This document shows, in pieces, positions 23,484 to 33,724 of a DNA stretch of 64,000 nucleotides. The notes beneath the pieces were generated by a model. The model did no database searches. It saw only the letters and a program-made list of their open reading frames with translations, and was not told the DNA's origin. Each line of letters opens with the position of its first letter. Position 1 is the stretch's first letter. The DNA is from Peromyscus leucopus (Eukaryota > Chordata > Mammalia > Rodentia > Cricetidae). The stretch lies in contig NC_051069.1 in NCBI RefSeq assembly GCF_004664715.2, forward strand, positions 78,328,647 through 78,392,646, written 5' to 3'. The position numbers and the translations under genes are program-made.

Positions 23484-23707
23484 GTTTTTTGTTTGTTTGT
23501 TTGTTTGTTTGTTTGTTTGGTTTTTTTGTTTTGTTTTGTTTTTTGTTGTTGTTGTTTGTTTTTTGGTTTTTCAAGACATGGTTTCTCTGTGTAATTTTGG
23601 TGTCTGTCCTGGACCTCGCTCTGTAGACCAGGCTGGTCTCGAATTCACAGACTGGCTCTGCCTTCTGAGTGCTGGGATTCAAGGTGTGCACCACCAGCAC
23701 CCGGCCT
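23484..23707 (-). mobile_element. B1 SINE, minus strand, with GTTT-rich tail
   Basis: Reverse B1 (gtttctctgtgtaattttgg, gaccaggctggtctcgaatt, gagtgctgggattcaaggt, cacccggcc), with the tail complement a T/GTTT run at 23486-23567. The target duplication TAGTTGGGATT occurs at 23473-23483 and 23708-23718. The site of insertion is the end of the LTR-like repeat that follows. Confidence 0.92.
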
Positions 23708-24066
23708 TAGTTGGGATTTTATTGCTGTGAAGAGACACCATGACCACAGCAACTCTGAAAAAAAGAAAGCTTTTAACTGGGGCTGGCTTACAGTTTCAGA
23801 GGTTTAGTCTACCATCATCATGGCAAGAAGTATAGTGGCATGCAGGCAGACATGGTTTTGGAGCATGAGCTGGGATTTCTACATCTGGATCTGCAGGCAG
23901 CAGGAAATGACAGTGAGCCAAAGTAGGCTTGGCTTAAGCTTCTGAGACCTCAAAGCCAACCCCTTAGTGATGTACTTCCAAAAGCCAACTTACTCTAACA
24001 AGGCCACACCTGAAATAGTGCCACTCCCTATGGACCTATGGGGGCCATTTTTATTCAAATCACCAC
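23708..24066 (-). mobile_element. LTR of the 28.6-kb element type, minus strand
   Basis: Reverse complement of the terminal repeat seen at 28633-28992. The shared landmarks, read here on plus, are ctgtgaagagacaccatgacc, cagaggtttagtctaccatc, 'aacaaggccacacctg', 'tagtgccactccctatgg' and the terminal 'caccaca'. A solo copy with no internal sequence. Confidence 0.7.
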
Positions 24067-24248
24067 ATTGCAAAACTTTTAAGAGGTGAGGCTTGGAAGA
24101 TGGAAGTAGGCCACTTAGGATGTGAAAGGACCAAGCAGATGCCATAACAGGCTGCTCAGTCTTCTCCCAGAAATAAGGACTCAATTTTAGTTTCCTGAGA
24201 CTGAGCAAGCAGTTTCTGGGAGGGTTATGAACAAAAGACAATTAATCA

Positions 24249-24710
24249 CTGATGCCCCTGCCAGCAGGGACAGGGAGATAGGATGCACCAAGCCTGGGCC
24301 ACTGGGCCAGCCCCCACAGAGCCTCCACAGGAGCGCAAGCACAAAGCCTGGGACTTGTCCAGGCCTGCCCAAACATGGAATACTGTAACCCCCAACTAAC
24401 CTTAGCCAATTAAAAGTTACTCACGATTGCCACTTGCACAAAACAATTCCAAGTCTGTTCCTGTATAGTCTGTAGACCTCAACCTCTCCCCTTGCTTTAC
24501 CCCTATAAAAAGCCTGCCTCATTGCTACTTGGGGTCTCTCCTGCTCTGCTGCTGCATCGGTTAACTCCAAACGGTAAAAAGACTCTACTTTTGCATCAGA
24601 TTTGCTCTCTCGGTGGTCTTTGGGAGAGTCTGGGTACAACGGTGGGCCTTCAGAGTTTGTACTCGGGCTCCCACTTACAGCTGTGCCTCCCAATCCACAG
24701 CCTAGGGACA
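24249..24710 (+). mobile_element. Solo LTR-like sequence with promoter layout
   Basis: Looks like the U3-R-U5 of a class I (gammaretrovirus-like) LTR: a GC-rich U3, the CCAAT-like 'gccaattaaaag' near 24407, a TATA box CTATAAAAAG at 24503-24512, then a CT-rich R/U5 (ctctcctgctctgctgctgc) and 'ttgggagagtctgggt'. I could not fix the exact ends or a target duplication, and no viral coding sequence is attached. The class assignment is inference from layout only. Confidence 0.5.
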
Positions 24711-24711
24711 A

Positions 24712-25140
24712 TGTGGTGGGGTGATGCCCTTGTACACTGTAAAGATTTGTCATTCCAATTGGTTTAATCAAACACTGATTGGCCAGTGGCCAGGCAGGAA
24801 GCAGGCATGGCAACCAGACTAGGAGAATTCTGGAAAGAGGAAGGGCATAGTCAGAAGTCACCAGCCAGACATAGAGGAAGCAAGATGAGAATGCCGTACT
24901 GAGAAAAGGTACCAAGTCACATGGCTAAACGTAGATAAGAATTATGAGTTAATTTAAGTGTAAGAGTCAGTTAGTAATAAGCCTGAGTTACTGGCTGAGC
25001 GTTTATTACTATTACTAGCTGGAACAGTAATATTAAGCCTCTAATCAATTATTTGGGAAGCAGCTGCCAGGTATTAGGGAACAGGCAGGCAGGAGAGAAA
25101 CTTCTGCCTCCAGCCACAAAAGAGCTCTGCCTCACACTCC
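24712..25140 (+). mobile_element. LTR of the 'gattggcc' cricetid family (plus strand)
   Basis: Starts TGTGGTGGGGTGATG and shares with the LTRs at 31210-31591 and 47558-47929 the strings 'ctgattggccagtggcc', 'aggcaggaagcaggcatgg', 'gagaattctggaaagagga' and 'agttaatttaagtgtaagag'. Its 3' part differs and no flanking duplication was found. The stretch to about 25260 resembles the end of an older repeat (aaaataaatattccct). Confidence 0.65.
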
Positions 25141-25369
25141 AGCTACCATGGTCAAGATCCACTCCATCTAGTCAGGCTGAGTTCTCCTAAAATCATAAGC
25201 CAAAATAAATATTCCCTATTTCAGGTTGCTTCTGACAAGTATTTAGTCACAGCAGTTCAGAACTTATACTGGTTTCTGTGTAAGATGGTAGACAAGAGGC
25301 CAATCTCTGCATGAGCTAGTAAAGAGGAGAATCAGAATTTTTGTTTGCTTGTTTGTTTTCTAAAGAGAG

Positions 25370-25481
25370 AAAGAAAGTATGGGCATGAGTTGGGTGGATG
25401 GGGAAGATCTGGGAGGAGTTTGGGGATGGGAAACTGTGATCAGAATGTACTGTATGAAAAAATATTTTTTGATTAAAAATT
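25370..25481 (+). mobile_element. L1 3' tail fragment
   Basis: 'ggatggggaagatctgggag', 'gatgggaaactgtgatcaga' and 'tactgtatgaaaaa' are the last bases of a rodent Lx-type L1 3' UTR, severely 5'-truncated. Confidence 0.65.
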
Positions 25482-25499
25482 CATATATATATATATAAA

Positions 25500-25532
<33 letters not shown>
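25482..25532. repeat. (AT)n microsatellite
   Basis: Two AT/TA runs separated by AAATTC, attached to the L1 3' tail. The sequence is palindromic and could extrude a cruciform. Confidence 0.93.
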
Positions 25533-25535
<3 letters not shown>

Positions 25536-26088
25536 CTGTGTTCCAAAAAGAGATGAGAAAGAGCTTCAGGAACCCAGAAAGAAAGTAAAAGCATCTGGGA
25601 AACACACAGAGGGAAAGATGGGCAACCAGGGAAGGAAGCCAAACAGCCCAGCCATCACGGCAGTTCCCTGGTTCTCAGTGGTGGTAGCTGACCAGGTCTC
25701 ATCCACTGAGAACAACCCTGGAATTGGACAGAGCTAAGTCAGAGGCTAGTCAGCAGATCAGATTCTGGAGTCACTTATCTGTCGCTGACTGCCATGTAGC
25801 CTGAGAACTTCTCTACCCTGCTCTCTTGTCCTCCACCCAAACGTATCCCTTTCTGTTCCATTATTCCCCTTAACTGTTTACACAACTGTTTTTTTTTTTT
25901 TAAATCTTCCCTTGCCCTGGAAAGTACCTTCCCACAATTACTAAATTACTGACCTATGGGTATTCCAAATGGAACACACATATCTGAAGATTCAATGGGA
26001 CATACATATCATACCCTTACACACAAGGCACATTCTTGTACACATAATATACACATTTTTTCATTAGAAATTAGCTCAGGGGCTGATG
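25533..26088. other. Intergenic, nothing recognised
   Basis: Mixed-composition sequence with no gene or repeat that I can support. Confidence 0.45.
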
Positions 26089-26089
26089 A

Positions 26090-26368
26090 GATGGCTCATA
26101 AGTAAACTGCTTTCTGTGCAAGGATGGGGACCTGAGTTCAGATCCCCAGCACCCATGCAAAAAAAGCCAGACATGGCAATGTGGTCTTGTAACCCCAGTC
26201 CTAGAGAGACAGAGAACTGGATCTCCAGAACTTGCTGGCCACACAGTATATATAGCTAATTGGTGAGCTCCAGGCTCAGTGAGAGACCCTGTCTCAGAAA
26301 ATAATATGCAGAGCAGAGGAGGAAGACACCCAAAGTCTCCACATGCACATACACTGGCAGAAGAACCT

Positions 26369-26410
<42 letters not shown>

Positions 26411-26438
26411 GCACACGCATGCACACACACACACACAT
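26090..26438 (+). mobile_element. B4-like SINE with CA-rich tail
   Basis: Head 'ggggctgatgagatggctca', 'gacctgagttcagatcccca', then a B1-like right half ('gtgagctccaggctcagtga', 'gagaccctgtctcagaaaa') and a (CA)n tail at 26371-26438 with a short GC-CA interruption. Mixed tRNA-type and B1-type halves fit the B4 family. Confidence 0.7.
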
Positions 26439-26689
26439 GGCTCCCACCATATATTCTACTCTGCAATTTTGTTTTCTTTTTCACGTGACATACTGATCAC
26501 ATTTGTCTGTATGAACACACATAAATGTCCTTCCTTTTTAATGCCTGTCTAGCATTCCCCAGTTGAGGTAGCATAGCTTATTGAGTTTGTTTCTGGGTAT
26601 TAAGTTGTTCTCAGTTTGGAAAGTTATAATAACACTGCAGTGGACATCTCCACACATGTCTTCATACATTGCTGAGCTCTGGTGAATTA

Positions 26690-26815
26690 AATTCACAAAT
26701 GAGGATGTAAGGAGGTGAGTATGGGTCTGGGAGAAGTTAGAGGGAGGAAGTGGGGTGAATATCATCAAAATATATTACATAAAACTCTCAAGGTATTAAC
26801 TGAAAAAATAATTCA
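26690..26815 (+). mobile_element. L1 3' tail fragment
   Basis: 'ggtctgggagaagttagagg', 'gggtgaatatcatcaaaa' and 'tattacataaaactctcaa' match the end of rodent L1 3' UTRs. Short, 5'-truncated. Confidence 0.5.
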
Positions 26816-27099
26816 CAAAGAACAAATAAAAACCAATGAGCGTATTAAACTCATTTTTGGAATGATCTCTCCTGAGCTTATCATCTAAGGCCTTTACAGC
26901 CCCCCACACTCTACACCCCACACACACACACTCTCTCTATCTATTTACCTGGATCTTTATTTTTTGTTCTATGGTGTTCATCACCATCAGAGAACGCAGA
27001 TCTTTATTTGATAACTGTTTGTTTTTCCATGAACACAGAAACTTTGACTATTAGTTTACTGTCATAGCCTGATTACTAGTGCTATATTTACTTATTAAT

Positions 27100-27247
27100 T
27101 GTGTGTGTGCTATGGTGTTTCTGTGCTAGTCATAGGACAATTTGTGGGACCGACCAGTTCTCTCCTGCCATGTGGGTCTTGGGAATAAAATTCAAGTTCC
27201 CAGGCTTGGCAGCAAGCACCTTTACCACTGAGCCATCTTGCTGACCC
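27100..27247 (-). mobile_element. B3/B4-type SINE, minus strand
   Basis: Plus-strand text 'ctgccatgtgggtcttggga', 'ggcttggcagcaagcacc', 'tttaccactgagccatcttg', 'ctgaccca' is an inverted SINE head. Confidence 0.75.
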
Positions 27248-27429
27248 ACAACCTGAGTCTATTTGCTAAATAAACATTTGTCATTTACTTGTTCCTTCGC
27301 CCATTTATTAATTATACATTGAGCACCTATTTTGTGCCAATAGTTCTAAACTCCGGGCATGTAGTTCTAAAAATACCACACAAAACTCACCTTGTAGTTA
27401 AATAAATAAAAAGAATTTGTTCTGAGTGA

Positions 27430-27900
27430 TATGATGGCTAATCTTGGTTGGCAATTTAACTACACCTGGAACCAACTAAAACCTAAGATGCTAGAAATTT
27501 TAGTAATCAGATTATTTGAGGTGGGAAGATCCACCCTAAATCTGGGCTACACCTTCTAGCAGCAGCCCACATAGAAGGATATGGAAGAAGGAAGTTTTGT
27601 TTTTGTCTGAATGCTCTCACTCTCACTGCCAAGTTCATCTACCCTGTTTCTGTGGCTGGTGTCCCAATATAGGCTGAAGACCGGCAGCTCTCCAGGAATC
27701 CTCCTGGACCCCAGCACTAGATTCGGACTGCTGAGACATCCAGCCTCATGGATTGAGCAACTACTGGATTCTCTGCCTTTCCCTTGTGAAACCGTCACTG
27801 TTGGACTACCTAAACTGACCCTGTGTCTAATAAGGCCCTTTGTGATCAGTTTTGCTTGTCCCGCTTCTTTAGAGAACTCTGATAACACAGGTGGGGAATT
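27430..27900 (+). mobile_element. Old interspersed repeat, family not named
   Basis: 'agatggaagaaggaag'-type text (here atatggaagaaggaagtttt), 'cttgtcccgc', 'gctgagacatccagcctcatg' and 'gagcaactactggattct' recur in mammalian genomes. The overlapping plus-strand 114-codon and minus-strand 110-codon frames are within it and are not proteins I recognise. Confidence 0.5.
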
Positions 27901-28632
27901 CTCATGGTTGAGAAACTCTTTAATCAGTTTAAAGCCTGCTTCCTCTTCTGTCTGACAAAATCCTGGTCACGTGTTTCATCACTGCAGAAAGACATCACAT
28001 GACTCTGGACCTGTCTTGGGTGGAAAGGCAGTCTATTCTTGTATATGTGACTGCCCAAGTCACGCAGGAAACAAGAAAACAGCTCATCAGAATGTTCCAC
28101 AAAGATCACTTCTTCCTGCTAATGAAAAGATGCTGGAAGAGGCAACTGTTATTTCCCTGACATCTCTGACATTCAGCTAGTAATAATGATGTTTACTGAA
28201 GCCCAGATGTCTAAAATTAAACCTCTCATTTAAAATTTATTTTAACATTGTCACTTAATCCATTAAAAACTAGCTGTGACTGTGGGCAACATATGCTACT
28301 CAGGAAGCCACAGCTGGAAAGGGTTCAGAAAGGTCTCAGAGAGAGGGAGGGCCTGCCACATAAGGAAGGGTGAGAACTAGCTCCTCTGAGCAGGATTGAC
28401 AAATCCTGCTCACACCTGCAGGCATTTCTATCCCAAGTCCTGAGTCCTGCACAAACCAAGGAGTGAAAAACCCAAGAGCTTCCTTCTCCCACCTGCAAGT
28501 CTGGAATCATAATGTGTTTGCCAAGCCAGGAGCAGATGCTTAGTATGGCCAAGCAACATTAGATAACTGGTTATGGCAGTTACCTGGTTTGAAACCCAGC
28601 CTTCTTGGAACACAAGTTCTGCCTTTGGTGAC
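27901..28632. other. Intergenic, nothing recognised
   Basis: No gene recognised. The reading frames overlapping on both strands at 27924-28180 carry no motif. Confidence 0.45.
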
Positions 28633-28992
28633 CTTGGTGGTTTGAAAGAAAATGGGCCCCCAAAGAGAGTGGCATTATTAGGAGGTACAGCCTTGTTGGA
28701 GGAAGTGTGTCACTGTGGAGGCAGGCTTTAAGGTTTCATCTATGCTTAACCCATGTCTAGTATCTGAGTTCATTTCCTGTTGCCTGCATATCAAGATGAA
28801 TTCTCGGCTCCTTCTACAACACCATGTCTGCCTGCAAGCCAGGCAGCACACTCCCAGCTGTCTTGCTTCCCACCATGATGATAATGAACTAAACTTTTGA
28901 AACTGTAAGCCACCCCAATTGAATGTTTCCCTTTATAAGAGTTGCTGTGGTCATGGTGTCTCTTCACAGCAATAGAAACCCTGACTAAGACA
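28633..28992 (+). repeat. Left terminal repeat of the LTR element
   Basis: About 360 bp, directly repeated (excluding the nested insertion) at 31144-31877. No flanking duplication was evident, which may mean it has decayed. Confidence 0.72.
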
Positions 28993-29614
28993 GGAGTTGG
29001 TATCAGGGACTGGATATTGTTGTGATAGACCTGACCATGTCTTTGTTTGAATGAATTTAGGCTGTGGTACTTTGGGTTAGGAAAGCAGTGGGGTGCTTTA
29101 AGCACTGCTTAATGGGCCATACTAATAGGAGCATGAAAGAAAATGGTGCTGAGAATGATTTAAACTGTAGGGAGCTAGCTCAAGAGGTTTCAGAGGAAGA
29201 GAATAAATGTTAGTATGTGGTCTAGAGACTGCTCTTGTGATATTTTGGTGAAGAAAGTGACTGCTTTGGGCCCTTGTCTGAAGAGTCTGCCTGAGGTGAA
29301 AGTGAAGAGATTTGGATTAATTCCATTGGCAGAGGAAATCTGAAAACAGCCTAGTATAGACTGTCATATGGTTACTAGTGTTCATACTTTTAAAGGTTTA
29401 TAATTGAAAGGAGAAAGCTGAGCAAGGAAAAATACAAAATGTAAAATTTGCGGAGAAAAGGAGCATTAGGAAGTGGAATAGAGCCAATGCGTTCAAGGAG
29501 ATAAACAGATTAAGAAATGAAGTAAAGAGAGTAGTGACCGCATGGCAAGATGCCACCTAGCTAAGTTTCCAATTTGTGAAGAGGAATTAGAGAAAAGCTT
29601 AGAGACAGGTGTGA

Positions 29615-30179
29615 TGTAGGAGCCTTTAATTGTAGGAGGCTTTCTCTGTGCTGCCGAACAGCTAACAAATAAAAATATAGAGACTTCATATTAATTGTGA
29701 ATGCTTGGCCTTATCTTATGTACATTCCACTAGATCTTATAACTTAATTTAACCTATTTCTCTCCATCTGCATTTCGCCTCAGGACTTTTTCCTTTTTTT
29801 TTCATTCTGTATGTCTTACATTTCTGCTTCTTACATATCTGGCTGGCTGACATCTGCCTGGCTTCTGGCCCCAGGAGTTTCCCTCTCTTTCTCCCTCATT
29901 CTCTCCTCTTCCTTTTCTCTTGCCTAAATTTCTCCTCCCACTTATTCTCTCTGCCTGCCAGCCCTGCCTATCCCTCTACTGCCTAGATATTGGCCATTCA
30001 GCTTTTCATTAGACCAATTGGGTGCCTTAGGCAGGCAAGGTAAAACAAATGCAATACATCTTTACCTAGATAAACAAATGCAACATAAACAAATACAACA
30101 CACCTTTACATAGTTAAAGTAATATTCTGCAACATAAACAAATTAACAGATCTTTACATAGTTAAAGTAATATTTCACA
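29615..30179 (-). mobile_element. Nested solo LTR, minus strand, 565 bp
   Basis: On the minus strand it starts TGTGAAATATTACTTTAAC and ends TCCTACA. It is related to the LTR at 11040-11558: shared 'tttatgttgcatttgttta', 'gaatggccaat', and the 'ggagaaa'-rich middle. It interrupts the interior of the 28.6-kb element between '...aggtgtga' and 'gtacttaatcccagca'. Its minus-strand 5' part contains about three imperfect tandem units of 45-50 bp (see 30040-30179). Confidence 0.78.
30040..30179. repeat. Imperfect tandem units within nested LTR
   Basis: Units containing 'aacataaacaaat' and 'ctttacatagttaaagtaatatt' occur twice, at about 30081-30129 and 30130-30175, preceded by a shorter related piece with 'ctttacctagat' near 30060. 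The unit is about 48 bp. The corresponding part of the LTR at 11040 has one unit, so the repeat arose after the two copies diverged, or marks a subfamily. Confidence 0.8.
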
Positions 30180-30220
30180 GTACTTAATCCCAGCACTCAG
30201 AAGTCAAAGGCTGGAGGATC

Positions 30221-30446
30221 TCTGAATTTGAGGCCAGCACAGTCTACAGATCAAATTCCAGAACAGCCAAGCTTAGGCAGTGAAGGTAACCATCAAAAAC
30301 AGAAAGCTGGTAAAGATGTAATTGAAAGACTCTGAGTTCAAGGCCAGCCTGGTCTACAGATCCAGTTTCAGGACAAATAAGTTTAGGTTGGCTTGGGCAG
30401 TGAAGGAAACCATGGAAAACAGAAAGCTGGTAAAGATGTAGTTGAA
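30221..30446 (+). repeat. Tandem duplication, unit about 110-120 bp
   Basis: Copy A begins at 30221 (tctgaatttgaggcc) and copy B at 30331 (tctgagttcaaggcc). Both run through 'ctacagat', 'ggcagtgaagg', 'aaccat' and 'agaaagctggtaaagatgta' (30301 and 30421). B has a 10-bp insertion relative to A. It lies in the B1-like part of the LTR element interior. Confidence 0.85.
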
Positions 30447-31143
30447 TGGCGGGGGGGAGTATTGTTCCAGCCCCAGCAAGCAGCAGAACTTGGCAGCTTC
30501 AACCATGTGATTCTGGCTTTAGAGTTAAAGATAGAAAGGGGTTATAGAATCTCCCTCCACAACCAAGGAAAGCTGCTGAGGCCAGACATGTGTCAGGGAT
30601 ATCATTGAATGGAGGCCTAGAGAGGACATTGCATGAAGCTGTGAAGTTGAAACTTGGATTGCCTTGGAGACCCCAAGAAGTTGGAGATGCCAGAGCCATG
30701 GGATATCTGCTGAGGCAAGCTGCTAACAGGGAGTGGAACAAGCCCAAAGGGAAGAAGTATGTTGCAGCCAACAACGCTGAAAGGAGCTGGAAGTTTGAAG
30801 AGCATTTTGACATCAGACATGGAGTTGCTAAGTTTGGAATTTGCCCAGGTAATCTTCAATATTGCTTTGGTCCTGTATTTCCTCACTATGTTGCCTTCTC
30901 TACATTTTGGAATTGTAATGTATATCCTGTGCCATGATATGTTAGAAGTATGTAATCTGCTTTTTGTTTCTGATTTTCAGAGGATTCTAGTTAAGAGATT
31001 GCAGGAATCTCAGAAGAGACTTTGAACTTCAGACTTTTAAGTAAGTTTGAGACTGTTATAGACTATGGAGACTTTTGGAGTTGGACTGAATGCATTTTTG
31101 CATTATGATATGGTTATAAACATTTGGAGGCCAGGGAGTGGAA

Positions 31144-31877
31144 TATGGTGGTTTAAAAGAAAATGACCCCCAAAGGAGACCATTAGGAGGTATGACCTTA
31201 TTGGAGGAATGATGGGAATGTCATTCTGTATGCTGTGAATGTGTGTTGCTCTGAAAATGCTGATTGGCCAGTAGCCAGGCAGGAAGTATAGGCAGGATAA
31301 GCAGAGAGGAAAATTCTGGGAAGAGGAAGGCTGAGTCCATTGTCCAGGGAGCAGCATGTAATGACACACGGGTAAAGCCGCAGAACACGTGGCGACATAC
31401 AGATTAACAGGAATGGGCTGAGTTTAAATGTAAGAGCTAGTCAGTGGTAGGACTGAGCTAATGGCTGAACAGTTTTAATTAATATAAGCCTGTGTGTGTT
31501 TACTCACATCCAAGTGGCTGCAGGACTGGCTGGTGAGGGAGATTTGTCCTGACTATAGGCCAGGTGGGACCCAGGAAATCTTCCAGCTATAGAGGAAGTG
31601 TGTCACTGTGGAGGCAGGCTTTGAGGTCTCATATTTGTTCAAGTCATGCTTGGTGTCTGAGTTCACTTCCTGTTGCCTGCATATCAAGATGTAAAAATCT
31701 CAGCTCCTTCTCCAGCACCATGTCTGCCTGCATACCACCCTACTACCAGCTGCTTCACCATGATGATAATGGACTAGACTGAATGAATGAAACTTTAAAC
31801 CACCTAATTAAATGTTGTCCTTCATAAAAGTTGCCATGGTTGTGGTGTCTCTTCACAGTAATAGAAATCCTAAGACA
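31144..31877 (+). repeat. Right terminal repeat of the LTR element, split by solo LTR
   Basis: Matches the left terminal repeat from TGGTGGTTTAAAAG to CTAAGACA once the 31210-31591 insertion and one GAGGAA are removed. Confidence 0.72.
31210..31591 (+). mobile_element. Solo LTR (382 bp) nested in the right terminal repeat
   Basis: Begins TGATGGGAATG and ends CAGCTATA (the CA end decayed to TA). The 6-bp duplication GAGGAA flanks it exactly (31204-31209 and 31592-31597). Shares 'ctgattggccagtagcc', 'aggcaggaagtataggc', 'gaaaattctgggaagagga' and 'ggtgagggagatttgtcct' with 47558-47929. Its removal restores the host terminal repeat, which proves the order of insertion. Confidence 0.92.
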
Positions 31878-33491
31878 GTGGCTAACTGGTTTTCTGGGAC
31901 TCTTAGCATTTCCTGGCTGTGAGTTGGTTTGGAATTTTTTCTGCAAAGAATTCTGTCTCACCAATCAGGCCATTCCCTATCTATCACAAAGTTCTTCCAC
32001 TACAAGTGACCCTCTGATTAGATAGCCTCTGCTCACCACTCCTATCACCCCTAGGCTCTGAAATTGTTCTATGGGACTGCTTCATCAGTCTATAGTGTTG
32101 TGTTTTGTTATACAGTAGCTGCTGAACAGCCCAATAAAGGTGGCTTCTTGAACATCAAGTCTAATTTCCAGATCTCATGCACCATGAAATGTCACTTCAA
32201 TTATCTAGTCTCCTAGCTCATTTTCCTGGAGTCCTCATAATGGGGCATCCACAAAAACATTAAAGAATTGACTTCCTGTGCTTCTGGTACCATGTGAGTA
32301 TATAGATCCCAAAATATGGATTGGTAAAGTTAAGCAAGGAACTGATAACCCATTGATCCCTGTCCTGAATCACCACAATAAAAAGAAGTAACTCATTAGT
32401 GACAATTATGGAGCTCCAAGGGTAATATGATCTTGCCTCTTTCCTGCATTACCGTTCATAATAATTTAGAATTAAGCCAAAATGGATACAATGGGGGCAA
32501 CTGAACAGACAATAGATTCAATGTTGAGCTCATCCTTCCATGGGGAATAGTCCTGTTTTATTTTGATCTAAGAGTTTTGGTATCTGTACTGTGGTTCCAT
32601 TTTTCACACAATGGAAAGGGCAAGAGGTCTTGAGCTTCCTACAGAGAACCCTTTTCCCTCAGGTACCTTTTATGAGTTGTTTTTTTTTTTTTGGTTTTTG
32701 TTTTTTACTGTTGGAATTTTTTCTTCCTCTGTGTGTTGTTGTAAGGAGTTTGGATCTGGATGTAAGAGATGGAGGTTACAAGAGGCTGTCTGTTCACACA
32801 TCTATCATAGGAGATGCACTTGGTCTGCTCCTTGTAAGCTTCACATCTGGAGACTCCAGTCATGGCTGAGAGAAAAGCCTACAGGGTACTGAAATGAAGT
32901 TTTGGTCCTTTGTATCAAAACTTCCACAGGATTTCTCTGAGCTGGAGTCACTGTCAGAAAAGGAATGAAACACCCAAGGTTCTGCCTGACCCATTTTCCC
33001 CCATGGCCTCAGAGAATAGCTAAATCATAACTTTCATTTTCTAGAAATTGGTGGCAATTATACAGAGAGTTTTGCATCAGGCAAATTAAGAGATTTACAC
33101 ATTTCTGTTGTATAATCACTTCAAAGCCATGAGTCTCCATTCATCTTAAAATGTCTGAGAACACAACCCAGTTATTCATGGAAAAATCCTTTTCCTGCAA
33201 TGATACACTTTTCTTCCAGTCTGTATAGAAGAAATGTAGAAAGTCCATCCACAATCCACTGTATAAGCAATGTAGTACATTAGTAAGTGTTCTGGCTTTG
33301 TAACTCCAGGCTCAAGTTTCCCAATATAGCTCATTATTTCCCCGACCAGGGGAAGGTGGAGTCATTGACTGTTGGAGGTAAATGACCGTGTGATTTTGGG
33401 GGCAAACAAAAATGAGGGGACTTCATTAAAGAGCATGGTTTTTTTCTCCCTTAGATTTTATCTTATTAGGCAATAGTATGTATCTGTTTTT
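31878..33491. other. Intergenic, nothing recognised
   Basis: About 1.6 kb of apparently unique sequence between the LTR element and the L1. A T-rich run lies near 32681-32706. No gene, RNA or repeat I can support. Confidence 0.45.
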
Positions 33492-33724
33492 AAGAGGAAA
33501 ATACAGGTGACTTCGCTTCTGGACCAGAGAGAACACAGATCCTACCCCGAATTTCCTGTCTTGACAAAAGCTCCCATCCTGCCCCAGACTTCCAGTCCAG
33601 ATAAGAGCTTCCATCCCATTTGGACAAGAGAGCTCCCATCTGGACAGGAGAGAGAGACTTCCTGAATCTGTCCGCTCTGTGTGAACCAAGTGCGCTGATA
33701 AGACCAAGAACGAACCACAAGGAG

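Larger units (their letters stand above)
28633..31877 (+). mobile_element. Full-length LTR element (MaLR/ERVL-type), non-coding
   Basis: Two direct terminal repeats with a non-coding interior. The left repeat (28633-28992) and the right repeat (31144-31877, split by a later insertion) share TGGTGGTTT starts, 'ggaagtgtgtcactgtggag', 'tcaagatg', 'ctcttcacag' and CTAAGACA ends. Directly after the left repeat, 28998-29013 reads TGGTATCAGGGACTGG, close to the tRNA-Leu primer-binding site typical of ERVL/MaLR. Before the right repeat there is a purine-rich stretch (ggccagggagtggaa, 31129-31143). The interior has no gag/pol reading frame, as for MaLR elements. A minus-strand solo LTR (29615-30179), a tandem duplication (about 30221-30446) and a plus-strand solo LTR (31210-31591) are later events. 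The exact family name is not assigned. Confidence 0.75.

Noticed and set aside
24421..24915. 164-codon minus-strand frame
   Set aside because: It covers two LTR-type repeats, with no retroviral protein motif.
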